Assembly: GCF_003815915.1 (NCBI RefSeq)
Contig: NZ_CP033929.1
Location: 2,728,001 to 2,792,000, forward strand
Direction: 5' to 3'
DNA length: 64,000 bases
Source of the DNA: Chryseobacterium indoltheticum
GTDB taxonomy: Bacteria > Bacteroidota > Bacteroidia > Flavobacteriales > Weeksellaceae
The notes under the pieces are model-generated. The model made no database searches. It had not been told where the DNA came from and saw only the letters and a list, made by a program, of their open reading frames with translations. This document shows, one piece after another, positions 24,133 to 31,659 of this stretch (positions are counted from its first letter, which is position 1; each line of letters begins with the position of its first letter). The translations under genes were made by a program, and so were the position numbers.

Positions 24133-25428
24133 ATGTTTAAAAAAGATAAAAAATCGGTTTTCAGAATTCTTCTTATTTTAATTCGTTTATTTTTCAGAAA
24201 ATTCCCTTCTGTATTTTTTGTCGTGAAATGGCTTTTCATTACTGCACTTATCGGAGTTTTTATAGGAGGTGCATCTGCTTTTTTCTTAAAAACTTTAGAA
24301 TGGGCAACGCAGTTCAGAGAAAATCATGTTTGGATTATTGTTTTTTTACCTTTGGGTGGATTTTTGGTCGGCTTACTCTATTATTATTTTGGAAAAGATG
24401 TTGAAGCGGGCAACAATTTATTATTAGAAACCATTCAGCAGCCTGCAAAAACAATTCCCTTTTCAATGGCGCCAATGGTATATTTGGGAACAATAATTAC
24501 GCATTTTTTCGGAGGTTCTGCAGGACGTGAAGGAACAGCTTTACAAATGGCAGCAGCAATTGCGGATCAGTTTTCAAAGCCATTGAGACTTTCAGCAGAC
24601 GATCGGAAAATTTTAATTATATCAGCGATTGCAGCAGGATTTGGGTCGGTTTTCGGAACACCATTTGCCGGAGCAATCTTCGGATTAGAGGTTTCTCTCA
24701 CAGGAAGAATAAAGTATAAAGCTTTATTGCCTGCTATCTTTGCCTCAGTTATTGCTGATTGGGTTACCAAATCATTAAACACTCATCACACCGAATATTT
24801 CATCAGTTTCGTACCTGAAATTTCATTGCTAAATATTTTATATGCTGTTATTGCAGGAGTATTTTTCGGTATTTGTGCTGCGTTTTTTGGTAAGACAATT
24901 CATAAAACAGGAGATTTTTTTAAATCTAAAATTTCTTATCCGCCATTGCGACCATTTATAGGAGGAATCATTATATTATTATCAGTCTGGTTAATTGGAA
25001 CGACAAAATATCTTGGTTTAGGAATTCCCACGATTTTGGATTCTTTTTCAGAACAACTTCCGGCTTATGATTTTGCGTTAAAAATCATTTTTACAATTAT
25101 TACACTGGCATCCGGTTTTAAAGGCGGTGAAGTAACTCCGTTATTTTTCATTGGTGCAACATTAGGAAATGCTCTGGGACATTTTATCCCTTTGCCTTTA
25201 GCGCTTTTAGCAGGAATGGGGTTTGTTGCAGTTTTTGCGGGAGCAACCAATACGCCGCTTGCGTGCAGTATAATGGCTATTGAATTGTTTGGAATTGAAT
25301 GCGGAATTTATGTTGTTATCGCATGCGTTGTTTCATATTTACTATCGGGGCAAAACAGTATTTACAAAAGCCAGATTATCGGTACACCTAAACATAGAAG
25401 ATATTGGAAAAGAGATGAATATCTTTAA
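24133..25428 (+). CDS. CLC-F fluoride/proton antiporter (EriC-F type)
   Basis: 431 residues from ATG at 24133. The frame continues to a TTG at 24103, but that lies in the riboswitch hairpin. It is a polytopic CLC-fold transporter. Instead of the chloride-channel motifs GSGIP and GKEGP it carries GNNLL (residues 93-97) and GREGT (131-135), the two signatures of the fluoride-selective CLC-F clade, which exports F- in exchange for H+. The inverted-repeat second half includes GFKGGEVTPLFFIGATLG. The fluoride riboswitch immediately upstream gives independent support. It protects the cytoplasm from fluoride. Confidence 0.93.
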   Translation: MFKKDKKSVFRILLILIRLFFRKFPSVFFVVKWLFITALIGVFIGGASAFFLKTLEWATQFRENHVWIIVFLPLGGFLVGLLYYYFGKDVEAGNNLLLETIQQPAKTIPFSMAPMVYLGTIITHFFGGSAGREGTALQMAAAIADQFSKPLRLSADDRKILIISAIAAGFGSVFGTPFAGAIFGLEVSLTGRIKYKALLPAIFASVIADWVTKSLNTHHTEYFISFVPEISLLNILYAVIAGVFFGICAAFFGKTIHKTGDFFKSKISYPPLRPFIGGIIILLSVWLIGTTKYLGLGIPTILDSFSEQLPAYDFALKIIFTIITLASGFKGGEVTPLFFIGATLGNALGHFIPLPLALLAGMGFVAVFAGATNTPLACSIMAIELFGIECGIYVVIACVVSYLLSGQNSIYKSQIIGTPKHRRYWKRDEYL

Positions 25429-25433
25429 ATAAA

Positions 25434-25464
25434 CTAAGACCGAAGTGTATGAGTTCGGTCTTAG
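25434..25464. terminator. Bidirectional terminator
   Basis: Perfect 11-bp stem CTAAGACCGAA (25434-25444) with TTCGGTCTTAG (25454-25464) between convergent genes. Confidence 0.75.
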
Positions 25465-25473
25465 ATATAAGGT

Positions 25474-27282
25474 TTATTTTAGCAATTCCGGGATTATAAT
25501 TTGTTGTAAACCAGATTTAAAATCTTCTAACTGTTTTTTTATCTTTTCTTTTTGTGAGGAAAAGAAAGAGTTTTTCTCAAAAAGGTCTTCGTAATAATGT
25601 ATTCCTTCTAAAAGATTAGATTTAAAAGTTTTCCATTTTTTAATTTGAGAATTATTGAGTTCTGCCGAAAAATTTAAAATTTCATTCCTTAAATGATCAA
25701 CATACATTTTCAGTTCATTAATAAACATATTCGGTCGGTCGGTTTCAGGAAGAATATTTCCATTTCCATAAATATGCTGAATCATTTCCGAGAGAGAAAC
25801 TTCTTTATCAAAATAAGCCAGATTCGGTCCCGGACAAACAACAACACCTTGTTTTTCACCTTTTATTTCAATTCCATTTTCTAAATATGCTGAATTTACC
25901 AAACCTACACAAAGACAGGCTTTATCAGTGATTTCTCTTTTTTTAGACTCAAATTGTTTCTGAGTAATTTCACCTTTTAAGGCTTCAAGATCCTTAAGTT
26001 TAATATCCTGATATTTTTTTGAAGCTGTACAAATACCTTTTGGAGAATATTCTTTGCTTAATGCCAATAATTTTTTAGGACATGAGCTGCCAAATTTATT
26101 TTTGGCTTCTTTGTAGTGTTTTAATATTTCATTTGAAGTACCTTTTACCGTATTAAAAGGAACTCCCAAAGGCGAAATATTACTCAGATAATAATCATCT
26201 TGCTTCGATTGTGCCAAAAGATCACGCGTTTCACGATCTACTGAAGTCGCTTCGGGAACCAATAAAAAGGGCGAGCCCCAACCAATACTGTCAACCTCGT
26301 AATTTTCAAGAAGAAAATCATGTTCCTCAGAAGTTCCTACTCCACCCTGAGCGGTAATTTTCATTTCTAAAGGCTCAGCCGGAATATATTTTTCTTTCTG
26401 CTCCAGCGCTTTAATCATCAGAGAATGTGCTGAAGAAATCAATTCATTTTTCTTTAATCTAAATTCTTCCATGATCGGGCCAAGCAATAAACCTTCTGTT
26501 GCAAAAGCATGTCCGCCACAATTAAGTCCGGATTCAACTCTGTATTCTGAAACCCAAAGCCCTTTTTTAGCCAAAAAATTCCCCTGAATCATCGCAGAAC
26601 GAAAGTCACTTACTTTAAGAATAATTTTCTTTTTTATATAATTATCAGAATCTGGAAAAAAGTCATTAAATTCTTCAATATAACTGTACAATCGGGGATT
26701 CATTCCAGCAGAAAGCACCATTGACGAAGCTATTTTACTTTGGGCAAACCCTCTGAGAGAAGCATGTGCATCATTGTAAATCACAGGAAGCTGCTTATTG
26801 TTGAGATAATTATCTTTATCAACTTTGGTCATAATATTGACATCAATACTTCCGGGAGTAAGATTTTTCTCAATAAAATTTTTAATATTTGAAGTAATAG
26901 AATCTTTCTGATTCAGTATATTCTGTAAACCACTTTTAAGCTCTGATGTATTAGGCAACATAGCCATGAAATTTTTCAGGGCATCGGTGTTTTTAGAAAT
27001 TTCATCTTTAAAAGATTCAAATTTTTCTGTAACAATATCATCCATCATATCCAGATAATCTGTAATTCTTTTGGCTCTGTAATCTTCGGTTTTTGAAGAA
27101 ATTCCAAAATAATTAAGATTAAATTTTTTACTGTAGAAATTTTTCATCTTCTCTACAATTTCGTCATCGATGATTGATATAACTGAAGAAATTCCGTACT
27201 GTGCAACACGAATCGGGCTGTCAATCGTGTAAGATAATCCCATGACAGGGATATGAAAACTGTGTAAAGGCTTATTAATCAT
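25474..27282 (-). CDS. Large conserved protein of unknown function
   Basis: 602 residues from Met at 27282 (MINKPLHSFHIPVMGLSYTID); an ATG at 27294 is possible. Cytoplasmic, with no signal or membrane segment. The N-terminal VMGLSYTIDSPIRVAQYGISSVISIIDDE and the central GLNCGGHAFATEGLL and AQGGVGTSEEHDFLLENYEVDSIGWGSPFLLVPEATSVD suggest a TIM-barrel related to 2-nitropropane dioxygenase/nitronate monooxygenase-like flavoproteins, but this is only impression. Several Cys (CLCVG, SCPKK, CPGPN) could bind metal. I recall similar long proteins in other flavobacteria without assigned role. It stands alone with its own promoter and terminator. Confidence 0.6.
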   Translation of the reverse strand: MINKPLHSFHIPVMGLSYTIDSPIRVAQYGISSVISIIDDEIVEKMKNFYSKKFNLNYFGISSKTEDYRAKRITDYLDMMDDIVTEKFESFKDEISKNTDALKNFMAMLPNTSELKSGLQNILNQKDSITSNIKNFIEKNLTPGSIDVNIMTKVDKDNYLNNKQLPVIYNDAHASLRGFAQSKIASSMVLSAGMNPRLYSYIEEFNDFFPDSDNYIKKKIILKVSDFRSAMIQGNFLAKKGLWVSEYRVESGLNCGGHAFATEGLLLGPIMEEFRLKKNELISSAHSLMIKALEQKEKYIPAEPLEMKITAQGGVGTSEEHDFLLENYEVDSIGWGSPFLLVPEATSVDRETRDLLAQSKQDDYYLSNISPLGVPFNTVKGTSNEILKHYKEAKNKFGSSCPKKLLALSKEYSPKGICTASKKYQDIKLKDLEALKGEITQKQFESKKREITDKACLCVGLVNSAYLENGIEIKGEKQGVVVCPGPNLAYFDKEVSLSEMIQHIYGNGNILPETDRPNMFINELKMYVDHLRNEILNFSAELNNSQIKKWKTFKSNLLEGIHYYEDLFEKNSFFSSQKEKIKKQLEDFKSGLQQIIIPELLK

Positions 27283-27352
27283 TATTTTAAACAATAATAT
27301 TTTACTTTCATGTTGATGAAAGCGATAATGATCTGAAAACCTGTATTCTCTA

Positions 27353-27360
27353 CAAAAGTA
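27353..27360 (-). promoter_or_regulatory. -7 promoter element of the 25474 gene
   Basis: Reads TACTTTTG on the minus strand (exact TAnnTTTG), giving a leader of about 65 bases. Confidence 0.5.
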
Positions 27361-27485
27361 TATAATTAAGATAAGCTATGCAAAAAATAGTGAAGATGAT
27401 ATGAAGATGCAAGTGCAGACTATTGATTGAATATAATTTTTTTTATAAAATCAATCAAAGATTAGGTACCACATAAGTAATGTGA

Positions 27486-27500
27486 GGCATAGTATTTGCA
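27486..27500 (+). promoter_or_regulatory. Sigma-54-like promoter of the 27541 gene
   Basis: AGGCAT-AGTAT-TTGCA: GG at 27486-27487 and GC at 27498-27499, exactly 12 bases apart, with the TTGCA of the -12 consensus. Predicted TSS near 27510 and leader of about 30 bases. No TAnnTTTG element was found in the same gap on this strand. Confidence 0.5.
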
Positions 27501-27540
27501 ACTTGTAGATTATACATAATTAATACCAGCACCCAATAAT

Positions 27541-27960
27541 ATGAAAGTTACAGACCTAAAAATTAAAAATCTTGTTGAATACAGAAATGAGATTTTTACA
27601 ATAACAGAGATTTTTCAGAATGAAAGTGATTATTTTGTTAAGATTGAAAATGAAAATCACTCTCTTTCTGTACCTGCAGAGCAAATCAGCCCTATTCAGA
27701 TTACAGAATATTGGCTAGAGAAATTTGGCTTCTTGAAAACATATGCTTCAGATGACCATATTATTCGTTACGAAAGACCCGAATCTTTCATTAAGTATGA
27801 TATTGACTTAAACTCCAAGAAGATTTTTGAAGGTTTAAAAATTTATGGAAATTCGATAAGATGTAAATATATACACGAATTCCAAAATATCTTCTCTTGT
27901 CTTTTTGGTAAAGAAACTACAGTTTTTATGAAGAGCTCTTTTCACAAAGCTGCTGTTTAA
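27541..27960 (+). CDS. Conserved protein related to a phage-associated Bacteroidota family
   Basis: 139 residues, cytoplasmic. The arrangement (short SH3-like N-terminal half IKNLVEYRNEIFTITEIF, then ISPIQITEYWLEKFGFLKT, then a C-terminal YIHEFQNIFSCLFGKE) matches, from memory, small proteins common in Bacteroidota prophages and mobile regions (…ITEEWLLKFGF…YVHQLQNLYFALTGEE). No other phage gene is present, so it would be a stand-alone or stray member. It has a sigma-54-like element upstream and a terminator downstream. Function unknown. Confidence 0.6.
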   Translation: MKVTDLKIKNLVEYRNEIFTITEIFQNESDYFVKIENENHSLSVPAEQISPIQITEYWLEKFGFLKTYASDDHIIRYERPESFIKYDIDLNSKKIFEGLKIYGNSIRCKYIHEFQNIFSCLFGKETTVFMKSSFHKAAV

Positions 27961-27991
27961 GAACTGTTCGATTAAATTCAGATATTCAAAG

Positions 27992-28019
27992 ATCCCCGGC
28001 TAAATGTCGGGGATTTTTT
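27992..28019. terminator. Bidirectional terminator
   Basis: Stem ATCCCCG (27992-27998) with CGGGGAT (28008-28014), then six T's, between the 27541 gene and the convergent YetF-like gene. Confidence 0.8.
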
Positions 28020-28725
28020 ATGTTATTCTTATTTTATTAGAAGCCTCTACCCAATTGATTTTGCTGCAATTTTTACAGATTCCTGCATTCCCTTCTTCTT
28101 TTTTTTCGGTATAGCCACAAAATGTACAAGAAAAATAACCTTCTTTTTTGATATACCTTGTCGGATAATCCAAAGAATTCAACATAATAGGAAGCCCATA
28201 TTTCACATCTTTATCTTCATAAAAGAAAACGCTGATCTCCCCGGAAACTTCTTCAATAGCAAACTCAATTTGACCTAAATGTGAAATTCCTTTCACTCTT
28301 AATTCTGCAAAAAACTCATCGCTGCCCAGATTTTCTTTTTTAAAGTTATCAATGGCAAAAACGCCGTGCTCAATAAGGCATAATGCTTTACCTTCAAATA
28401 AATTTTCTATTTTTTTGAATCTGCCTATTAATGCTGTAATTGTAGAATATAAAATGATGATTACCAAAAAAACAAGCATCGATGAAACAATTCCTACTTC
28501 TTTATAAAACATAGGATCACCTGCGGCAGAGCCTAAACCAATAATTACCACTAACTCGAAAATAGAAAGCTGTTTCACTCCTCTTTTTCCTAAAACACGG
28601 AGACTTACAATGATGGTAAGAAACATAATGATGGTTCGGAGAACTATTTCCAGGAGAAATCCCCAGTCTTCGGTACCTAAAAACAATTCTTTCCAGGTAA
28701 AGTTTAATAAAGTAGCTATAAGCAT
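28018..28725 (-). CDS. DUF421/YetF-like membrane protein with C-terminal zinc ribbon
   Basis: 235 residues. Three transmembrane helices in the first 100 residues (WGFLLEIVLRTIIMFLTIIVSLRVLGKRGVKQLSIFELVVIIGLGSAAGDPMF is the DUF421 core). The cytoplasmic YetF domain follows, ending EVSGEISVFFYEDKD. Unusually, residues 196-235 add a four-Cys ribbon (C200, C203, C217, C220), as in rubredoxin-like modules. A second, shorter YetF homologue without the ribbon lies at 47027-47539. Function of YetF proteins is uncertain. Confidence 0.82.
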   Translation of the reverse strand: MLIATLLNFTWKELFLGTEDWGFLLEIVLRTIIMFLTIIVSLRVLGKRGVKQLSIFELVVIIGLGSAAGDPMFYKEVGIVSSMLVFLVIIILYSTITALIGRFKKIENLFEGKALCLIEHGVFAIDNFKKENLGSDEFFAELRVKGISHLGQIEFAIEEVSGEISVFFYEDKDVKYGLPIMLNSLDYPTRYIKKEGYFSCTFCGYTEKKEEGNAGICKNCSKINWVEASNKIRIT

Positions 28726-29026
28726 GATTTAATTTTAGATTCAGAGATTCAAAAAATACGCCACGGAAAAACTGAGATAAGCAAAACGCAAACCGGATTC
28801 TTTTAGATATTACCTTTTCGAAAAAAGCTCAACAATATAATTTTGTTGAGCATTATAATAAACAAATTATGCTTTAAAACGTAATTCTGAGAATCTTCAG
28901 GGTTTGTGGATTTCTCCGGACAGATAAAACAGCTTAAAATCATTTAAACAAGATAAACATCTAAAGCTGAATCGAAATGGAAGGTACATTGGAAAAAGCC
29001 AATCCCAGTGCTAACGATTGCTGATT
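28726..29026. other. Gene-free tract with one hairpin
   Basis: A stem GCTCAACA (28827-28834) with TGTTGAGC (28844-28851) is the only structure seen. It lacks a good T run on either strand. No frame of note. Confidence 0.45.
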
Positions 29027-29347
29027 TTAGTGATGTCTTGTTCCTTTTTGATGATATGAAACCTGTTGACTTGCATTGTAATTATCATTAAGATGTCGTT
29101 CATTAAAACCAGGTTCCACATGATTCTGAACAGGTACATTATTTTCTGGAGTTTCTAAACGTAATTTTCTTCCGTTTTTATAAACATCCCCTTCAGCAGT
29201 GCGATACATTTGATTTTCTTTATATTTATTTCCATCAGGTGCAGTAAATATTTGATTTTTGTTTGCTCTGTTTTTTCTTTTGTGGTTTAAAAAAACTAAA
29301 ACTCCACCCGCTACAACTCCTAAAGCAATTTTTACTGAATTTTTCAT
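29027..29347 (-). CDS. Small membrane-anchored protein of unknown function
   Basis: 106 residues. An N-terminal hydrophobic helix (KIALGVVAGGVLVFL, residues 6-20) is followed by a basic patch (NHKRKNRANKN) and a hydrophilic tail with two similar segments, APDGNKYKENQMYRT and AEGDVYKNGRKLRL. The positive-inside rule places the tail in the cytoplasm. No family recognised. It has its own -7 box at 29373-29380. Confidence 0.6.
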   Translation of the reverse strand: MKNSVKIALGVVAGGVLVFLNHKRKNRANKNQIFTAPDGNKYKENQMYRTAEGDVYKNGRKLRLETPENNVPVQNHVEPGFNERHLNDNYNASQQVSYHQKGTRHH

Positions 29348-29372
29348 ATAATTAATATTTCTTCAGATAAAA

Positions 29373-29380
29373 CAAAAGTA
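29373..29380 (-). promoter_or_regulatory. -7 promoter element of the 29027 gene
   Basis: Reads TACTTTTG on the minus strand (exact TAnnTTTG), with TSS near 29368 and a leader of about 20 bases. A TTGGCA just upstream imitates a -24 element, but the housekeeping match is better. Confidence 0.6.
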
Positions 29381-29420
29381 TTGCCAATAATAACTGATGT
29401 GGTATCTCTAAATTTTTATT

Positions 29421-29507
29421 TAAAAAAAAGACTGTCAACTAAACATTGACAGTCTTAAAAAACTTGAGTTAAAAACATAGATACAAATATTGGATTGATA
29501 CATCTAT
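29421..29507 (-). ncRNA. Candidate small RNA on the minus strand
   Basis: A strong terminator (AAGACTGTCAA 29429-29439 with TTGACAGTCTT 29446-29456, then eight T's on the minus strand) ends at 29421, although no minus-strand gene ends here. A TATTTTTG element (29519-29512) upstream predicts a start near 29507, giving about 86 nt. A short frame beginning ATG TAT CAA within it has 22 codons and no family resemblance. Confidence 0.4.
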
Positions 29508-29511
29508 ACTT

Positions 29512-29519
29512 CAAAAATA
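29512..29519 (-). promoter_or_regulatory. -7 element of the candidate small RNA
   Basis: Exact TAnnTTTG (TATTTTTG) on the minus strand, 55 bases before the terminator stem. In sequence this AT-rich, chance matches are possible. Confidence 0.35.
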
Positions 29520-29635
29520 TAAATATTGGTTTTATTTTTTTATGATCTAACGCATAAAAGCAATATGATGATATTAATCAACAATTAAAGGTCAAATTTT
29601 TACATAGATTTCTTTTTAACTCCGATAGGAAACAC

Positions 29636-29643
29636 TAATTTTG
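29636..29643 (+). promoter_or_regulatory. -7 promoter element of the redox operon
   Basis: Exact TAATTTTG with TSS near 29649 and a leader of about 25 bases. The four genes from 29675 to 34841 follow with gaps of 6 to 14 bases and no internal terminator. The rest of the 29348-29674 gap holds the candidate small RNA. Confidence 0.7.
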
Positions 29644-29674
29644 CGTCTCATATTTAGAATAAATAAAAATAACA

Positions 29675-31153
29675 ATGAAAAAGATACTTTATTCTGCTTT
29701 ATTACTTTTTTCTGTAATAATCAGTGCTCAAAAAAACACATTATTACAAGCAGATTTCTGGAAATCTAAACCCAATGTTGAAAAAGTAAAGCAGGAAATT
29801 GCCAACGGAAACAATCCGTCTGAGTTCAACGGAAGTACTTTTGATGCAGTTTCTCTTTCACTTACCAATAAAGCTCCTCTGGAAACTGTAAAATTTCTTC
29901 TTGAACAAAAAGGAAATTCTGTAGATAAACTGACGCATGACGGTAGAATTTATCTTCACTGGGCTGCAATGGCTGGAAATCCGGAAATCATTGAATATTT
30001 TATTTCTAAAGGTTCTGATGTAAACAAATTAGATACGAAAGGTTTAACGCCTCTTGCATTTGCTGCTATGTTTGGTTTAAATGATCCTAAAGTTTATGAA
30101 ACGTTTTTCAAGGCTGGCGTAGATCCCAAACATCAATATAAAAACGGAGCCAATATTTTACTTTTGGCCATAGGAAATGACAAAGACGGATCATTACAAA
30201 AACTATTCACCTCAAAAGGTCTATCTATTAAAGATACAGATGAAACAGGAGCAACTGCTTTTGACTATGCTGCAAGTTTCGGGAATATAGAACTTTTAAA
30301 ATCATTAAAGAATCAGGGAGTAAAAGCTTCAGATAAAGCTTTGATTAATGCTGCTCAGGGAACAAGAGCCGTTACAAATCCGCTTTCTGTTTATCAATAT
30401 TTAATTGGTGAAGTAAAACTGAATCCTTCTGCAACAAATGCAAACGGAGCAACCTCTTTACAGATTATTGCAAGAAAAAATAATCAAAAAGAAATCATCG
30501 ATTATTTAATCAGCAAAGGAGTTGATGCCAATAAAGCCGACAGTGAAGGAAATAATGCATTAATCATCGCTTCAGGAGGGCGAGATCTTGAAAATGTAAA
30601 AGCAATTACAGCAAAAACTAAAAACATTAATGCTGTAAATTCTAATGGAGAATCTGCTTTAACACAGGCTATCCAAAGTGGTTCTGCGGAGATCGTTAAC
30701 TTTTTAATTTCAAATAAAGCAGATGCAAAAATTGTTGATGCGAAAGGAAATAATTTAGCTTACTATTTAATTCAGTCTTACAGACCCGGACCACAAAAAG
30801 GAGCAGATGAATTTTCAGAAAAATTAAATATTCTTAAATCAAATAATGTAAATGTTACTGCTTCGCAAAAAGACGGTAATACACTACTCCATTTAGCGAT
30901 TGCAAAAAACGATCTTAATCTTTTGAAAAAATTGAGCGATCTTAAAATAGATGTTAATTCTGCTAATAAAGAAAACATGACTCCACTTCACAAAGCGGCT
31001 TTGGTGGCAAAAGATGATCAGGTTTTGAAATATTTGGTTTCATTAGGTGCTAATAAGAGTATCAAAACAGAATTTGACGAAACTGCTTACGATCTTGCTT
31101 CAGAGAATGAAAGCTTAAAAAATAATAATGTATCAATAGACTTTTTAAAATAA
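29675..31153 (+). CDS. Exported ankyrin-repeat protein
   Basis: 492 residues with a type I signal peptide (MKKILYSALLLFSVIISAQ). Roughly 11-12 ankyrin-type repeats fill the rest, with clear units such as DGRIYLHWAAMAGNPEIIEYFISKGSDVNKLDTKGLTPLAFAA, EGNNALIIASGGRDLENVKAI, NGESALTQAIQSGSAEIVNFLISNKADAK and ENMTPLHKAALVAKDDQVLKYLVSLGA. Ankyrin solenoids mediate protein binding, here in the periplasm. It leads the operon with DUF2271, PepSY-reductase and ApbE, so its partner may be one of these. Confidence 0.88.
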   Translation: MKKILYSALLLFSVIISAQKNTLLQADFWKSKPNVEKVKQEIANGNNPSEFNGSTFDAVSLSLTNKAPLETVKFLLEQKGNSVDKLTHDGRIYLHWAAMAGNPEIIEYFISKGSDVNKLDTKGLTPLAFAAMFGLNDPKVYETFFKAGVDPKHQYKNGANILLLAIGNDKDGSLQKLFTSKGLSIKDTDETGATAFDYAASFGNIELLKSLKNQGVKASDKALINAAQGTRAVTNPLSVYQYLIGEVKLNPSATNANGATSLQIIARKNNQKEIIDYLISKGVDANKADSEGNNALIIASGGRDLENVKAITAKTKNINAVNSNGESALTQAIQSGSAEIVNFLISNKADAKIVDAKGNNLAYYLIQSYRPGPQKGADEFSEKLNILKSNNVNVTASQKDGNTLLHLAIAKNDLNLLKKLSDLKIDVNSANKENMTPLHKAALVAKDDQVLKYLVSLGANKSIKTEFDETAYDLASENESLKNNNVSIDFLK

Positions 31154-31159
31154 TATTAT

Positions 31160-31645
31160 ATGAAATATTTTAAAATTCAGGCTTTAGGAATTTTAATGGC
31201 ACTATTTTGTTCAAGTTTTGCCAATGCTCAAGCTTCAAAATATAAATGTATGCTTCAGTTGACCAGTTATGGCGGTGAAGGAGCTTATGTTGTTGTGTCT
31301 TTAATCAATCCAAAAGGAGGTTATGAAAAGACGCTTTACATGATGGGACCCGATGCAAAATGGCACGATACATTGAAGGAATGGCATAAGTTTCAGAGCA
31401 AAAAGCCTGTAAAATTAAATGCAATTACCGGAGCTTCTGTAGCAGATGGAGACAGAAGTATTTCTACGTTTTCGATTGAAGATAAATATCTGAACAAAGG
31501 GTATAAAGTGCGTTTTGAAACCGCCGTAGAAGATAAAAAATACAATGTAGCCGATTTAGAAATTCCTTTCACAACAGATGCAATTATCAAAAAAACAGAA
31601 GGAAAAGGCGGATACATTAGATATGTAAAACTCAATAAGCTTTAA
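31160..31645 (+). CDS. DUF2271 protein, probable flavinylated periplasmic electron carrier
   Basis: 161 residues, signal peptide MKYFKIQALGILMALFCSSFANAQ. The mature DUF2271 domain contains NAITGAS at residues 87-93. This matches the ApbE acceptor pattern (D/N-x-x-T/S-G-A-T/S), in which the last Thr/Ser carries FMN by a phosphoester bond; here Ser93 would be the acceptor. ApbE is encoded in the same operon and the next gene encodes a membrane flavoprotein. The flavinylation itself is an inference. Confidence 0.82.
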   Translation: MKYFKIQALGILMALFCSSFANAQASKYKCMLQLTSYGGEGAYVVVSLINPKGGYEKTLYMMGPDAKWHDTLKEWHKFQSKKPVKLNAITGASVADGDRSISTFSIEDKYLNKGYKVRFETAVEDKKYNVADLEIPFTTDAIIKKTEGKGGYIRYVKLNKL

Positions 31646-31659
31646 AAAAAAACCTGCAA

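Noticed and set aside
29372..29386. TTGGCAATACTTTTGTT as a sigma-54 site for the 29027 gene
   Set aside because: It contains an exact housekeeping TACTTTTG at proper distance and the -12 doublet is GT, so the simpler reading was chosen.
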